Assembly: GCA_021397835.1 (NCBI GenBank) | Contig: JAJFZO010000230.1 | Coordinates: 6,504,001-6,568,000, forward strand | DNA: 64,000 nt | Origin: Moringa oleifera | Lineage: Eukaryota > Streptophyta > Magnoliopsida > Brassicales > Moringaceae | Direction: 5' to 3' | Notes under the pieces: model-generated | Seen by the model: the letters and a program-made list of their open reading frames with translations, nothing else | Told to the model about the DNA's origin: nothing | Database searches by the model: none | Translations under genes and position numbers: made by a program | In this document: in pieces, positions 53,450-64,000 of the stretch | How positions within the stretch are numbered: position 1 is the stretch's first letter | Layout of the letters: every line of letters begins with the position of its first letter

Positions 53450-56210
53450 GAAGAAGGCGAGTAGGGCCGTAGCTCTCTCATTTTTCTGTGGTTCCTTGTC
53501 TTTTGAGGGAGCTCTGCCTTTTGTCTGTTTCTCTTTCTTTTGATGACTTTTTGGTATATCTTGCATCGTATCCAGGACGTTGATTATTTTCCTTTAATTT
53601 TAATCCTAATTATGTCTTTTATAATTAAAGAATATACCCCAAATTGTTTTTATCCAATCAGCAATGATAGTGTCTGATTAGAACTAGACCATGCCCTGGT
53701 TTCAGGCCCTAGTGGTGTTACTCTTTCTCCTCTTCCATCCTTCTCTAATGAGGATAACGAGCATTAATTATATATTTAATATAATTAATAATTAATAATT
53801 TTTTATTTTTATATAATTAATATAAATTATATAAATATTTTTTAAAATTTATATTTAAAAATTCAACAAAAACTCAAATCAGTAAAAAATTATATCTTTT
53901 TTGTAGTGCATTCTATCATCAATTTTGTAAGCTTTTAAATTTTTGGGTATTTTCTGAAATTGATAAACTTGAGTAGTTGAATCCTAGTTTTCATCTAGGC
54001 TTTTCTTAATCAATTTATAAATTATGATTAAGTCAAAGAATCTAATTACTTGTGGATATAGGGCAAGCAAGATGCTCCTGTGTCACTTTATTACTCACCC
54101 ACCTCATAAAATTATATTGACCGTCTTTTATAAATGAATCTTCATCTACTTTATTTTCAATTAAAGAGTGTATAAAACTTTACCGATCAATATATCAAAT
54201 TTTAATTTTTATTACATGGATAAAAATATGGTATTGTGAGAAATTAGTAATAAACATTGTTTCGAGCTTTTGTCTCTCTTGATCAATTCCGCGGAATAGA
54301 CATGGCAATGATTCTCAATTCAATAATGTTTGCATCTTTATATGGATGGAGCCCATTTGATTACCAATTATTGGGAGCTAAGGCGTGAAATCATCGCTTT
54401 TCATGCAAGATATGTTTGATATTTTCTTTGCTTTCACCATACCCTAAAGAGATAAAAAGAAGAAACTTTATTAAGAATCTACTTTAATCTCACCGACTCA
54501 TTTTTCCAACATCGTTCACATTTACTTACCTCCAAGAAGTGACCCTTTAGGTCCCCCAATTCAATTACATTTGCTTTTACATCGCCTTAACGCGTTTATA
54601 TTGTGACGCTTATAGTAATAGATATGGATAGTTTTTTTTTTTTTAAAGAGTTACATTTTGATTATAGTTAGTACTTCAAAATAGGTGTTTTGTAAAAGTA
54701 AATTATGTTTAAATTTATATTATGCATTATTGATAGATTTATAATTTATATAACATTAAAAGTAAAATTTTATCTTTTTTTAAAAGGCTAAACATATCAA
54801 TTTGTATGAGTTATTAATGTTGATGTTCAAAATCGTAATTTTTTTTTATAATATCACGGGCATTATCTATCTTGATTGTAATTATATTATAGTTGTAATT
54901 AGTATAATTCTTATAAAAATAAAAATTATTTAAAATTTAGTGTTTATTTCATATTATCAATCAAAGTTTTATATTTAAAATGTGATAAATTAAATATTAA
55001 TATATTGATTCAGTTCAAATTAGATTTTAACTCAAATGATTATGAAAAGTTAAAGATATTTTCGTTATTAAAATGTATTAAAAATGATTCAAATAAATTA
55101 TTAAATATATTTTAGTTTCATGCCTCAAATTTACATAATTTTTTATGTAAGATCTATTTTTATGAATTTTTTAAAATTTTGATAATATAAAATTTTTAAA
55201 AATATATTTTTTAGTATTAAAAAATTTTTAAAACTTTTTATGATGATAATTTAAATATATTTTTTGATCTATAAAAAATTTAAGTTAAAATTTATTATAT
55301 AAGATTTTTTTATTTGAATATCCTTAATTTTGAATATTTTGATAAGCTTCAATTTAGTTTAAATTGATAAATTAAGATTTAATTATTATTTTTTAAATAT
55401 AAAAATTTATTTGATAATATATAATAAATATCAAACTTTTATGGTATATTTAATTTTTTATAAAATTAAAATATATCTAAATTTATATTATATTTTATTA
55501 ATAAATATATATTTTATAAAAATTAAATCTTATAATATATATTATTTTCATTTAAAATAAATTAAAGATTATAATTTTAACGTCTTTATCCAAGCAATGC
55601 ATCAAATTTGGTTTGCTTTTTTCTTATCAAAATATATGCATTAATATTAAAATAACATGAACACGGTTGTGGTAGACTTTTGTGATGTGGGCATGGCAGA
55701 TAAATCTCTTTCTAGAGACCACCATTCACTTAATTTATTTACATATGAAAAAAGTAAAATGGGTTGGAGATTAACTAATTGACGTGGGTATTGGGATCTA
55801 ATTTAAAAATAAGAAAAAGTTAATCTTTAGAAATGGACGGTCCACATCAACTTTATGCAATTAAAAAAAAAAAGCATTGGTGTATTTGTTATTATGTTGA
55901 CATTTAGTTACTTGGTAGCGATCGGATGATGATATCGCCATCCATTATAAAAGAATAATATTCATAATTTTAACTTAGGTGAGGAAATTAATAATATGAT
56001 ATCATGATTGAAAATGATGCGTTGATGTTTTAATTACTTTATAGTAAAGTTTATTTTGTCATGCCGCATTGATGTTAACATATATGATATACCTTTTGGC
56101 ATATTCGAAGAATTTACAATATAAATGGCAAATTGAATTTATTTCTCTGCGCGTAGGAAGTTTAAAGAAATTAAAAAAGGCATAAGACCACACACGCATC
56201 CACCACGCAA

Positions 56211-56356
56211 GCCAACGCCCTTACCACCGCAGGTGCCTCTATCCAGACACGGACCCACAGGGTCACACGTGCGCGCCTTTTGGACAAGCACGCCAACGCC
56301 CTTACCACCGCAGGCACCAAGGACCCACATGATCACACGTGCGCGTAGTTGGACAA
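56211..56356. repeat. 81-bp tandem duplication carrying G-boxes
   Basis: Copy 1 is 56211-56291; copy 2 starts at 56292 with the same gccaacgcccttaccaccgc and lacks about 11 bases in the middle. Each ends in tcacacgtgcgcg. CACGTG occurs at 56266-56271 and 56336-56341, and a third, isolated one at 56378-56383. Confidence 0.85.
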
Positions 56357-57089
56357 TGATATCATACAATTAGGACACACGTGCGACACCCAAGGCTTGC
56401 ATATAATTTTGAAGCAAAAAAATAAAGAAAACAAAAACAGGAGCGGAAAGAAGAACGAGGTGATGAAGAATAACGTCATTTCGATCTTTTGAATTTTAAT
56501 CCGTTTGAAGAGTGAGAAGACCAAAAGACTTTCACTAAGTTTAACAATCTTTAATGATTGAGTATTGGATTTAAAATTGAAAACACGCTGATCTTGATGA
56601 TCACAATTTTTTTAGGTTGTGACTGTGATTGAATGATTGTTTGGCTGTTAATCATGATGATTATGGTCATTTGTTTTCTGATCGTGATAATCGAAACCCA
56701 GAACTTAAGAAGTTGACAAATAAGAGGCGAGGAAGATCTGCTTTAAATCTGATAAGAAAGTAGTTTAAATCTATATAAGAAAAGCAATATCAGATTTTAT
56801 AAAACAAATCTAATCGTCTATTAACTTTTTAGAAAATTTATCTTCATCATTAAAATGGGTTTGATTGATGATGAAATGGCGGCAACCATAGATGACGACT
56901 TATGAACAATTGAGAGTGGATAGAAACATTGCAAAGAAATTAACAATGGCGACATTGATTGATCTTTGGGTCATTTTCCCAAATTTCCCTAAAATTAACT
57001 TCCACGAACCAAGCTACTGCCAGCCTATATATTGCTTGTCTTTTGAATTTTCTAGCGATCCATACTCTCTGAGCAGTCTTACTGCTTAC

Positions 57090-59228
57090 ATGGCAGTGAG
57101 TGCCGCCTCTGTACTCAATCGTCTTCTACAAAACAAAGCCCACAAGCCCCAGAATCAAACCACGACCACCACCAAAGCCATCATCAACACAATTCACGCC
57201 CACCTCGAAGCCAATCGTCTCCAGAAAGCCGTTTCCACCCTCTTCGCATACCCAGAACCTGTACCTTATCCTCTCTACGCTCGCCTCTTCCAGCTTTGCT
57301 CCTCAAATTCCGCCGTTGTAGAGGCACGTAAAGTCGTATCCCACTTGGTCACCTTCTCTCAATCGCCTCCGGTATTCCTCCTGAATCGAGCTATTGAGGC
57401 TTATGGGAAATGCCGGTGTTTGGATGATGCGAGGGAATTGTTCGACGAAATGGCCAGACGAGACGGTGGATCTTGGAATGCGATGATTACTGCTTATGCA
57501 CGAAACGGGTGCGCCGAGGAAGCGTTATGTTTGTTTTCGCAGATGAATAGGGAGGGAGTTCTCGCAAACGAGATTACTTTGGCTAGTGTTTTGGGTTCGT
57601 GTGGTTTGGTTTGTGAGCTTGCTCTTTCAAGGCAAATCCATGGGCTTATTGTGAGATATGGGTTTTGTGGGAATGTAATTTTGGGAAGCTCACTTGTGGA
57701 TGTTTATGGGAAATGCAGGATTATGTGTGACACGCGAAGAATGTTTGATGAGATTAGGAATCCAAATGCTGTCTCATGGAATGTGATTGTGAGGCGGTGC
57801 CTTGAGATGGGTGATGATAAGGAGGCACTTATCATGTTTTTCAAGATATTCCAGGAGGATGTTACGCCTTTGAATTTTACCTTTTCTAATGCTCTTATCG
57901 CCTGTTCAAGTATGTCTGCGCTTAAGGAGGGAATGGAAATCCATGGAGTTGCAATTAAGATTGATTTTGAAGAAGATGAGGTTGTTTCAAGTTCTCTAAT
58001 TGATATGTATGTCAAATGTGGAAAATTAGAAAGTGCTCATAGGATATTTGACCAACCTGGCTCAAAAGATTTGATCACTTGGACTTCCATTGTCTCAGGA
58101 TATGCAATGAGTGGGAGAATTAGGGAGGCAAGGGAGCTCTTTGATGAGATGCCTGAACGAAATGTGATCTCCTGGAATGCAATGCTGGCTGGGTACACTC
58201 ATTGTCATCGATGGGAAGAGGCTTTGAATTTTGTTTCAAGGATGTTTAAAGAGACTGATTTCATTGATTATGTTACTGTTATCTTGATTTTAAATGTCAG
58301 TGCTGGCCTTTCAGATGTTGAAATTGGGAAACAGGTACATGGGTTTATCTATAGACATGGTTTCTATTCCAACATCTTTGTTGGAAATGGCCTTGTAGAC
58401 ATGTATGGTAAATGTGGGAACTTGAGAAGTGCCAGAGTTTGGTTCAACCAATTGAGTGATTGGAGAGATAGAGTTTCTTGGAATGCTTTGCTTACCAGCT
58501 ATGCTCGTTATGGTTGGAGTAAACAAGCAATGTCATTTTTTGGAGAGATGAAATGGGAAGCTAGACCTTGTAAGTTCACATTAGGAACCCTTATTGCAGC
58601 TTGTGCAAATGGTTCTGAACTCAAGCAAGGTAAAGAAATTCACGGCTTTATGATTAGAAATGATTATGATTTAGATATTGTTACCATGGGTGCTCTGGTT
58701 GACATGTACTCCAAATGTCGTTGTCTTGATTATGCATTCCTGGTTTTCCAAGTGGCAGCTTCACGGGATGTGATTCTGTGGAACTCCATGATTTTTGGAT
58801 GTTGTCAGAATGGAAGGAGTAGGGAAATACTTGAGATGGTAGGATTGATGGAGGAGGAAGGAGTTAAGCCAGACCATGTCACCTTTCATGGGATGTTGCT
58901 TGCTTGTGTGTACGAGTGTCATGTTGAACTGGGTAGGCAGTATTTTAATTCAATGACCAGCAAGTATTTTGTCATACCTCGGCTTGAGCACTATGAATGC
59001 ATGATTGAACTCTACTGCCGGAGTGGGTGCATGTATGAGCTTGAGAATTTTGTTAAGACAATGCCTTTTGACCCCACGATGAGAATGCTGATCAGAGTCT
59101 TTAACGCATGTAGAAAACATGGATTCTTGAGGTTGGGAGAATGGGCTGCTGGAAAACTTATTGAATTGAATCCTTCAATGTCACTCCCACCTCAAACCAT
59201 GCCAGGAAGGTCGCGAATGCTTGATTGA
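57090..59228 (+). CDS. PLS-class pentatricopeptide repeat protein, At3g26540-like
   Basis: An intronless protein of 712 residues from the ATG at 57090; the frame is open from 56892 but the upstream part does not resemble the family. It contains tandem PPR units with typical signatures (WNAMITAYARNGCAEEAL, WNVIVRRCLEMGDDKEAL, SLIDMYVKCGKLESAHRIF, WNSMIFGCCQNG) alternating P, L and S types. It ends in E-like motifs without a DYW domain. The order of motifs and the opening LFAYPEPVPYPLYARLFQLC agree with Arabidopsis At3g26540. Such proteins bind organellar RNA and often direct C-to-U editing by recruiting a separate deaminase. The N-terminus could be a mitochondrial or plastid targeting sequence. 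The RNA target cannot be read reliably by eye. Confidence 0.95.
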   Translation: MAVSAASVLNRLLQNKAHKPQNQTTTTTKAIINTIHAHLEANRLQKAVSTLFAYPEPVPYPLYARLFQLCSSNSAVVEARKVVSHLVTFSQSPPVFLLNRAIEAYGKCRCLDDARELFDEMARRDGGSWNAMITAYARNGCAEEALCLFSQMNREGVLANEITLASVLGSCGLVCELALSRQIHGLIVRYGFCGNVILGSSLVDVYGKCRIMCDTRRMFDEIRNPNAVSWNVIVRRCLEMGDDKEALIMFFKIFQEDVTPLNFTFSNALIACSSMSALKEGMEIHGVAIKIDFEEDEVVSSSLIDMYVKCGKLESAHRIFDQPGSKDLITWTSIVSGYAMSGRIREARELFDEMPERNVISWNAMLAGYTHCHRWEEALNFVSRMFKETDFIDYVTVILILNVSAGLSDVEIGKQVHGFIYRHGFYSNIFVGNGLVDMYGKCGNLRSARVWFNQLSDWRDRVSWNALLTSYARYGWSKQAMSFFGEMKWEARPCKFTLGTLIAACANGSELKQGKEIHGFMIRNDYDLDIVTMGALVDMYSKCRCLDYAFLVFQVAASRDVILWNSMIFGCCQNGRSREILEMVGLMEEEGVKPDHVTFHGMLLACVYECHVELGRQYFNSMTSKYFVIPRLEHYECMIELYCRSGCMYELENFVKTMPFDPTMRMLIRVFNACRKHGFLRLGEWAAGKLIELNPSMSLPPQTMPGRSRMLD

Positions 59229-60570
59229 AATTAGCTGCATCTACATCTACCGCCTAGCATATTCACGTGGCAGCTATTTTCAGCAGTCTATGTTGGGGCT
59301 GCCTTTAGTCTGCAAGCATAGGTATGGAGCAGTGGTGCTTCTGAGAGAACTCAAGTGAACAGGCACACTGATACAATTTGACGATACTTTGCAATAGTTG
59401 CTGTGAGTCTAAATGTAAAGGCTCCCTTCAGCCAAGGAGAATGGATTACGTAAGTATCAGAAATCTTTGCCAGGGGATCAGATGGTGGTTCTACTGTTTT
59501 GACAACTCAAATAACCTAGAATATGACATGTTTATGGGAGATTAATTGGTCTGATCATGGTGATGTCCAGCTTCATAAAAGGAAAAGTAGTCACTTAAAG
59601 GTGTAAAGAACCTGAGTTAGCTAAATTCACAGCAGACCTAAAGGCTCCGTGTGGCCCACGAGGAAGGCATATGATAGTCATCTGAAATACTTGGAAAGGG
59701 AATCCAAGCTTGATTCTACTGTTTTGGAAGGTTGATCATCTAGTCATCATGGGATTCTTGGACAACAGGTTGAATTGCTGGGCTCTCCACCAATGTACAT
59801 CAAGTTGAAAATATTGGATCCGAGGGAGGAATGCTGTGAGCACAAGCAACAAGCGGTTATGAAGTTGCAGAGAGATTTATTTACATCTTTGCTTGAGAAA
59901 TTCTTAACAAACTGAGAGACTCATGAAGCCTGAATAAGTCTCTTAGACACTTTGAATACCAGACCCAGAACCAGAGGCTGATACCGTCACCTTGTAACAC
60001 TACTCTTAAAGTCGAGCATCATCTATCTTGGAGAAACAGCAGCTGAATCCACCATCTATGCATTGCAATCCTTTGGCATTTACATTCTTTCATGTAAATT
60101 ATTGATTCATTGCTGAACAGATAAAGGGGTTAAACCCTCTATGCATTATTATACAGATCAGTGCGTGGCTTGAATCAGGATGGGGTCATTTTGTTGAACA
60201 TCTATACATGACTTCATATTGCTCTGAAGTCAATTGTATCTTGCGATTCTTCAATAGATTTTGAAAGTTCTTATCTGAAGTAATCGGCCTTAAAATTCTT
60301 GTTTCGCCGCGTTCATATCTTAGTCTGCGGCCATGATATTTAACAAGGTGGCTGGCTATGTGACTGGGTATTTGTCAATCCAAAAGATCTCTTATAAGGG
60401 CTTGCGCTCAAACCGGTGTAGAACCTTCCACTGTGGTTAATCTCAAACCCTTCATCCTTCCTGCCATCTCTCAGAATCCCCTGCGTCTTCTGTCATTCTC
60501 TTTATGTGACACTGATGAAGCGCTAATACTATCTTCGGTCAACAAGAACCAGTAATAAGTGCCCTTAATC
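59229..60570. other. spacer between the two PPR genes
   Basis: 1.3 kb of near-average base composition with only short broken frames. It probably holds the 3' UTR of the first gene and the promoter and leader of the second. No pseudogenised PPR repeat was recognised here. Confidence 0.4.
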
Positions 60571-62598
60571 ATGGATCTTGATGTGCAATACTATGCCCGT
60601 CTTCTTCAATCCTGCAACACCCAGAATTTTATTCAGCAAGGAAAACAGCTCCACCTTCTTTTCTTCAAAACGGGCCTTGTCACTTCTGCTCTTGCCATCG
60701 GTAACCGTCTCCTGCAAATGTACTCACGCTGTGGCGGCATGAACGATGCATGGCGTTTGTTCGAGGAAATGCCACAAAGAAACTCTTTCTCTTGGAACAC
60801 CATGATTGAGGGCTACATGAAATCTGGAGTTAAGGAAAAGTCGCTTGAGTTGTTTAATTTGATGCCAGACAAGAACAATTTTTCATGGAACGTTGTCATT
60901 GCGGGTTTTGCAAAGGCGGGTGAGCTAGAAGTTGCAAGAAAGTTGTTTGATGACATGCCAAGCAAAAATGGTGTCGCATGGAATTCGATGATTCATGGCT
61001 ATGCTCGAAACGGGTATCCTGGAGATGCTGTTAGGATGTTTAAGGAGTTCAAATCAAGCAGCGATGTCTTCATCTTGGCAACAGTTATCGGGGCTTGCAC
61101 AGATTTGGCAGCTCTCAAATGTGGCAAGCAGATACATGCCCAGACTGTGATTGCTGGAGTGAAATTCGATACAGTATTGGGTAGTTCTCTGGTCAACTTA
61201 TATGGAAAATGTGGTGATCTGAGAACTGCAAATAATGTTTTGAATATGATGAAGGAACCAGATGACTTTTCTCTATCTGCCCTGATTTCTGGTTATGCAG
61301 ATTGTGGTAGAGTCAATGAAGCTAGAAAAATTTTTGATAGAAGAAGTAATCCTTGTGTTGTGCTATGGAATTCAATGATTTCAGGGTACATGTCCAATAA
61401 TGATGAAATGGAAGCATTACTTCTCTTCAATAAGATGAGGGAAAATGGAGTCCAGGAAGATTCCTCTACACTTGCTAGTGTTTTAAGTGCCTGCTCTAGT
61501 TTGAGGTGCTTAGAACACAGTAAACAAGTGCATGCCCATGCTTGTAAAGTTGGGGTTATTGATGACGTTGTTATTGCCAGTGCCCTGGTTGACACATATT
61601 CCAAGTGTGGAAGCCCTGGTAATGCTTGCAAACTATTTGACGAGCTCAAAGCCTACGATACAATCTTGCTCAACTCTATGATCACTGTGTATTCCAATTG
61701 CGGAAGAGTTGAAGATGCAAAAAGAATCTTCAAGACCATGCCAAGTAAGAGCTTGATATCATGGAATTCAATGATAGTGGGTCTGAGTCAAAATGGTTGT
61801 CCAATTGAAGCACTAAATCTTTTCTGCAAGATGAATAGCCTGAATTTGGGGATGGACAAGTTTAGCTTGGCTAGTGTAATCAGTGCTTGTGCTAGTATTT
61901 CTTCCCTCGAACTTGGGGAACAGGTATTTTCCAGGGCTACAGTCACTGGGCTTGAATCTAATCAGATTATTGCATCCTCACTTGTTGATTTCTACTGCAA
62001 GTGTGGTTTAGTTGAGTATGGTCGGAAGATATTTGATTCCATGAAAAAATCAGATGAAATCTCCTGGAATTCAATGTTGATGGGTTATGCTACAAATGGT
62101 CATGGATTTGAAACACTTGCTTTGTTCCAGGAAATGAGGAATGCCTGTATGAGACCAACAGAAATCACCTTTACAGCAGTCCTGTCTGCTTGTGATCATT
62201 GTGGACTGGTAGAAGAGGGTCAGAAGTGGTTTGAAGCAATGAAATGGGACTATCATGTTGATCCAGGAATAGAGCATTACTCCTGCATGGTTGATCTGTA
62301 TGCCCGTGCTGGTTTCCTTCAGGAAGCAATTAATCTTATTGAACATATGCCTTTCGAAGCAGACTCAAGCATGTGGTCATCAGTTTTAAGAGGCTGTGTT
62401 GCTCATGGAAACAAAACTGTTGGGAAGAAAGTTGCAGAGAAAATTATTGAGCTTGATCCTGAGAATTCAGGAGCTTATGTACAGCTATCTAGCATTTTTG
62501 CCACTTCTGGAGAGTGGGATAGATCAGCATTGGTGAGAAAATTAATGAGAGAAAAGCAAGTGAAAAAGAATCCAGGTCATAGTTGGGCTGATTGTTGA
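60571..62598 (+). CDS. PLS-class pentatricopeptide repeat protein, At1g77010-like
   Basis: An intronless protein of 675 residues starting MDLDVQYYARLLQSC at the ATG 60571; a GTG-opened extension of four codons is not needed. It has about 15 or more PPR units (WNTMIEGYMKSGVKEKSLEL, WNVVIAGFAKAGELEVARKL, ALISGYADCGRVNEARKIF, SLVDFYCKCGLVEYGRKIF) followed by E/E+ motifs ending in KNPGHSWADC, without DYW. It agrees along its length with Arabidopsis At1g77010, annotated as mitochondrial. Expected role: site-specific organellar RNA editing or processing. Although adjacent to another PPR gene, its sequence shows a different orthologous group, so this is not a tandem duplication. Confidence 0.95.
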   Translation: MDLDVQYYARLLQSCNTQNFIQQGKQLHLLFFKTGLVTSALAIGNRLLQMYSRCGGMNDAWRLFEEMPQRNSFSWNTMIEGYMKSGVKEKSLELFNLMPDKNNFSWNVVIAGFAKAGELEVARKLFDDMPSKNGVAWNSMIHGYARNGYPGDAVRMFKEFKSSSDVFILATVIGACTDLAALKCGKQIHAQTVIAGVKFDTVLGSSLVNLYGKCGDLRTANNVLNMMKEPDDFSLSALISGYADCGRVNEARKIFDRRSNPCVVLWNSMISGYMSNNDEMEALLLFNKMRENGVQEDSSTLASVLSACSSLRCLEHSKQVHAHACKVGVIDDVVIASALVDTYSKCGSPGNACKLFDELKAYDTILLNSMITVYSNCGRVEDAKRIFKTMPSKSLISWNSMIVGLSQNGCPIEALNLFCKMNSLNLGMDKFSLASVISACASISSLELGEQVFSRATVTGLESNQIIASSLVDFYCKCGLVEYGRKIFDSMKKSDEISWNSMLMGYATNGHGFETLALFQEMRNACMRPTEITFTAVLSACDHCGLVEEGQKWFEAMKWDYHVDPGIEHYSCMVDLYARAGFLQEAINLIEHMPFEADSSMWSSVLRGCVAHGNKTVGKKVAEKIIELDPENSGAYVQLSSIFATSGEWDRSALVRKLMREKQVKKNPGHSWADC

Positions 62599-64000
62599 AT
62601 AGACATCTCTGTACTGAAAATTCAAACAATCAAGCAACTTCCATTCTTGTCAGGTTTTCCTGATAATTTATTGGCGTGATATTGTACAAATTCAAAGAAC
62701 CATGTGCATATGAGTTGCACCTGTGAACCTTAAGTTTCAGTTTCACATAAGGTTAGGAGTGAGCATTCGGTTATTATGGTCAATTTGATTTAAAATTTTT
62801 AAAAATTAAATTAATTTAATTTTTTAAAAAAATCAAAACCAATCAAATATAAAAAAAATAATTTATTAAATTGAATCGAAATTTTTTTATTGGTAACTGA
62901 ATTAATAAAAAATTTATTTAAATTTAAATTTTATATTTTAAAAAATAAATTATTATTATTAATAATAAAATTAATTAATTATTAAATTGAAATTGGTTTT
63001 TCGTTCGATTTTAAAAAAATTAATCAAAAATTGATAAAAAACAAAAAAAATTAATTTATAAATTGATTTAAAATAAAAAAATTTAAAAATCAAATCAATT
63101 CAGTTTATCGATTTTTTTGATTTTAACCGAATTATTCTCACCCTTACATAAGATATAAATATAATAATTCGATATAATATAAATTTAAATACATTCAAGG
63201 TGGCTCAAAACAATAAATGGTGCTTTAAGAATTTAATTTCAAATGGAATTTACATTAATTTTATCATTTTTTAAAAAATTACTAAATATTATCTTTAAAT
63301 ATTATTTTAAAGTGAAATTCACTTTTAAATTAATTTTTTGAATATTATTTATTTATTATATAAAAATAAAAAATAATGAATCACATAGAAATGACAATGG
63401 ACCTCTACTTTATTTCTTTTCTATATATTTTATATTTTTAAAATATTATGAATTACATAAAATAATGTGGCAATGATATTATTCATTTTTTTATATATAT
63501 TTTAAGTTTCAATCTAATTTTTATGTTCTTTTTAAATTTCTTTCTCCTGACTTATTCCACTCTTCTTCAAGTTCTTATTCTCTAAGTTATAATGCTTCAA
63601 ACCATCATTCAAGTTTAAAATTTTTATAATTTTAAAAGAATTTTAAAAGAAAAACTTATATTAATAGTTTAGATCTATTTATCGAATTAATTTCTTTAAA
63701 AAAATTATAAATGAAAATAAAACATCATTTTAAATATTAAATTTTATAAAAACAATTTCTAAATATATGAATTGTTAATAAAATATTATTAACAATACTG
63801 TAAAATTTTTTTAAAATTAAGTTAACAAAAAAGCTTACTTATGTTTAATTATGTCACAAAAAATAATATGAATCAATATTTTATCAATTAAAAAATTAAT
63901 ATTAAAATTTGAATATCAAAATATAATTAATTAATTATATTTAAAAAATTTTTAAAAATAAAATATTATAATTTGATACATCTATGTCTAAAACATATCA
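62599..64000. other. 3' UTR and AT-rich end of window
   Basis: 3' UTR of the second PPR gene to about 62745, then the hAT-like element, then very AT-rich DNA to the window edge. No gene recognised. Confidence 0.45.
62754..63146. mobile_element. non-autonomous hAT-like MITE
   Basis: A 393-bp AT-rich element with imperfect terminal inverted repeats: left end taggagtgagcattcggtta, right end (reversed) taagggtgagaataattcgg. It is flanked directly by an 8-bp target duplication, CATAAGGT (62746-62753) and CATAAGAT (63147-63154), 7 of 8 identical. The TAGGGGTGAGCA-like termini and 8-bp duplication are the hAT hallmarks. It has no coding capacity, so it must have been moved by a transposase encoded elsewhere. 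Confidence 0.75.

Larger units (their letters stand above)
53199..57089. other. 5' region of Ser-rich gene and long AT-rich spacer
   Basis: 5' leader of the Ser-rich gene to about 53500, including the AG/AGAGAC repeat. Then comes very AT-rich DNA, with a plus-oriented copy of the dispersed repeat at about 54930-55400. At 56160-56400 there is an unusual GC-rich tandem repeat with G-boxes. The rest is the promoter and leader of the first PPR gene. No gene recognised. Confidence 0.45.

Noticed and set aside
56139..56369. Gly/Cys-rich minus-strand frame of 76 codons
   Set aside because: It is produced by the 81-bp tandem repeat; the apparent protein repeat follows from the DNA repeat.

Overview
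The window is nuclear DNA of a flowering plant. Genes are spread out, most have GT-AG introns, and the spacers are very AT-rich. Every recognisable protein belongs to a land-plant family: wall-associated kinases, a PMT-type Golgi methyltransferase, a Stay-Green-like dechelatase, a TOM1-like VHS/GAT protein, a PMEI-type inhibitor, DOXC-type 2-oxoglutarate dioxygenases and PLS-class PPR proteins. The gene structures and the close resemblance to Arabidopsis gene models point to a eudicot, probably a rosid. The species cannot be named from the sequence. Exon borders given here were worked out by hand from reading frame, splice consensus and comparison between paralogues.

Layout. 0-14 kb: three wall-associated kinase (WAK-like) receptor genes on the + strand. 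The second and third are a recent tandem duplication of about 3.4 kb. The second has a nonsense codon in its ectodomain. The first carries a decayed kinase fragment in its second intron. 14.4 kb (-): a small secreted peptide precursor with an IDA-like motif. 16.7-20.8 kb (-): an 8-exon PMT24/26-like putative pectin methyltransferase. 24.6-27.3 kb (+): a 5-exon STAY-GREEN-LIKE gene. 28.4 kb (+): a small basic protein of unknown function. 29.3-36 kb (-): a 9-coding-exon TOL3-like ESCRT-0-type gene. 37.7 kb (+): an intronless invertase/pectin-methylesterase inhibitor. 40.4-49.5 kb (+): a three-copy array of 2-oxoglutarate/Fe(II) dioxygenases with the middle copy broken. 51.8-53.2 kb (-): a Ser-rich plant protein of unknown function. 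57.1-62.6 kb (+): two intronless organelle-type PPR genes resembling At3g26540 and At1g77010. At 62.75 kb there is a short non-autonomous hAT-like element with an 8-bp target duplication.

The genes do not form one pathway. Several act at the cell wall or cell surface: WAKs (pectin sensing), PMT (pectin methylation), PMEI-domain inhibitor (pectin or sucrose metabolism) and the peptide precursor. Their closeness may be chance. The liveliest parts evolutionarily are the two tandem arrays (WAK and dioxygenase), where duplication, pseudogenisation, possible gene conversion and possible exon replacement can be read directly.

I found no tRNA, rRNA, CRISPR array or complete transposon, and no clear sign of a wholly new system. 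The best leads are the kinase relic inside WAK1, the single-stop WAK2, the IDA-like peptide, the 81-bp G-box repeat upstream of the first PPR gene, and a dispersed AT-rich repeat family.
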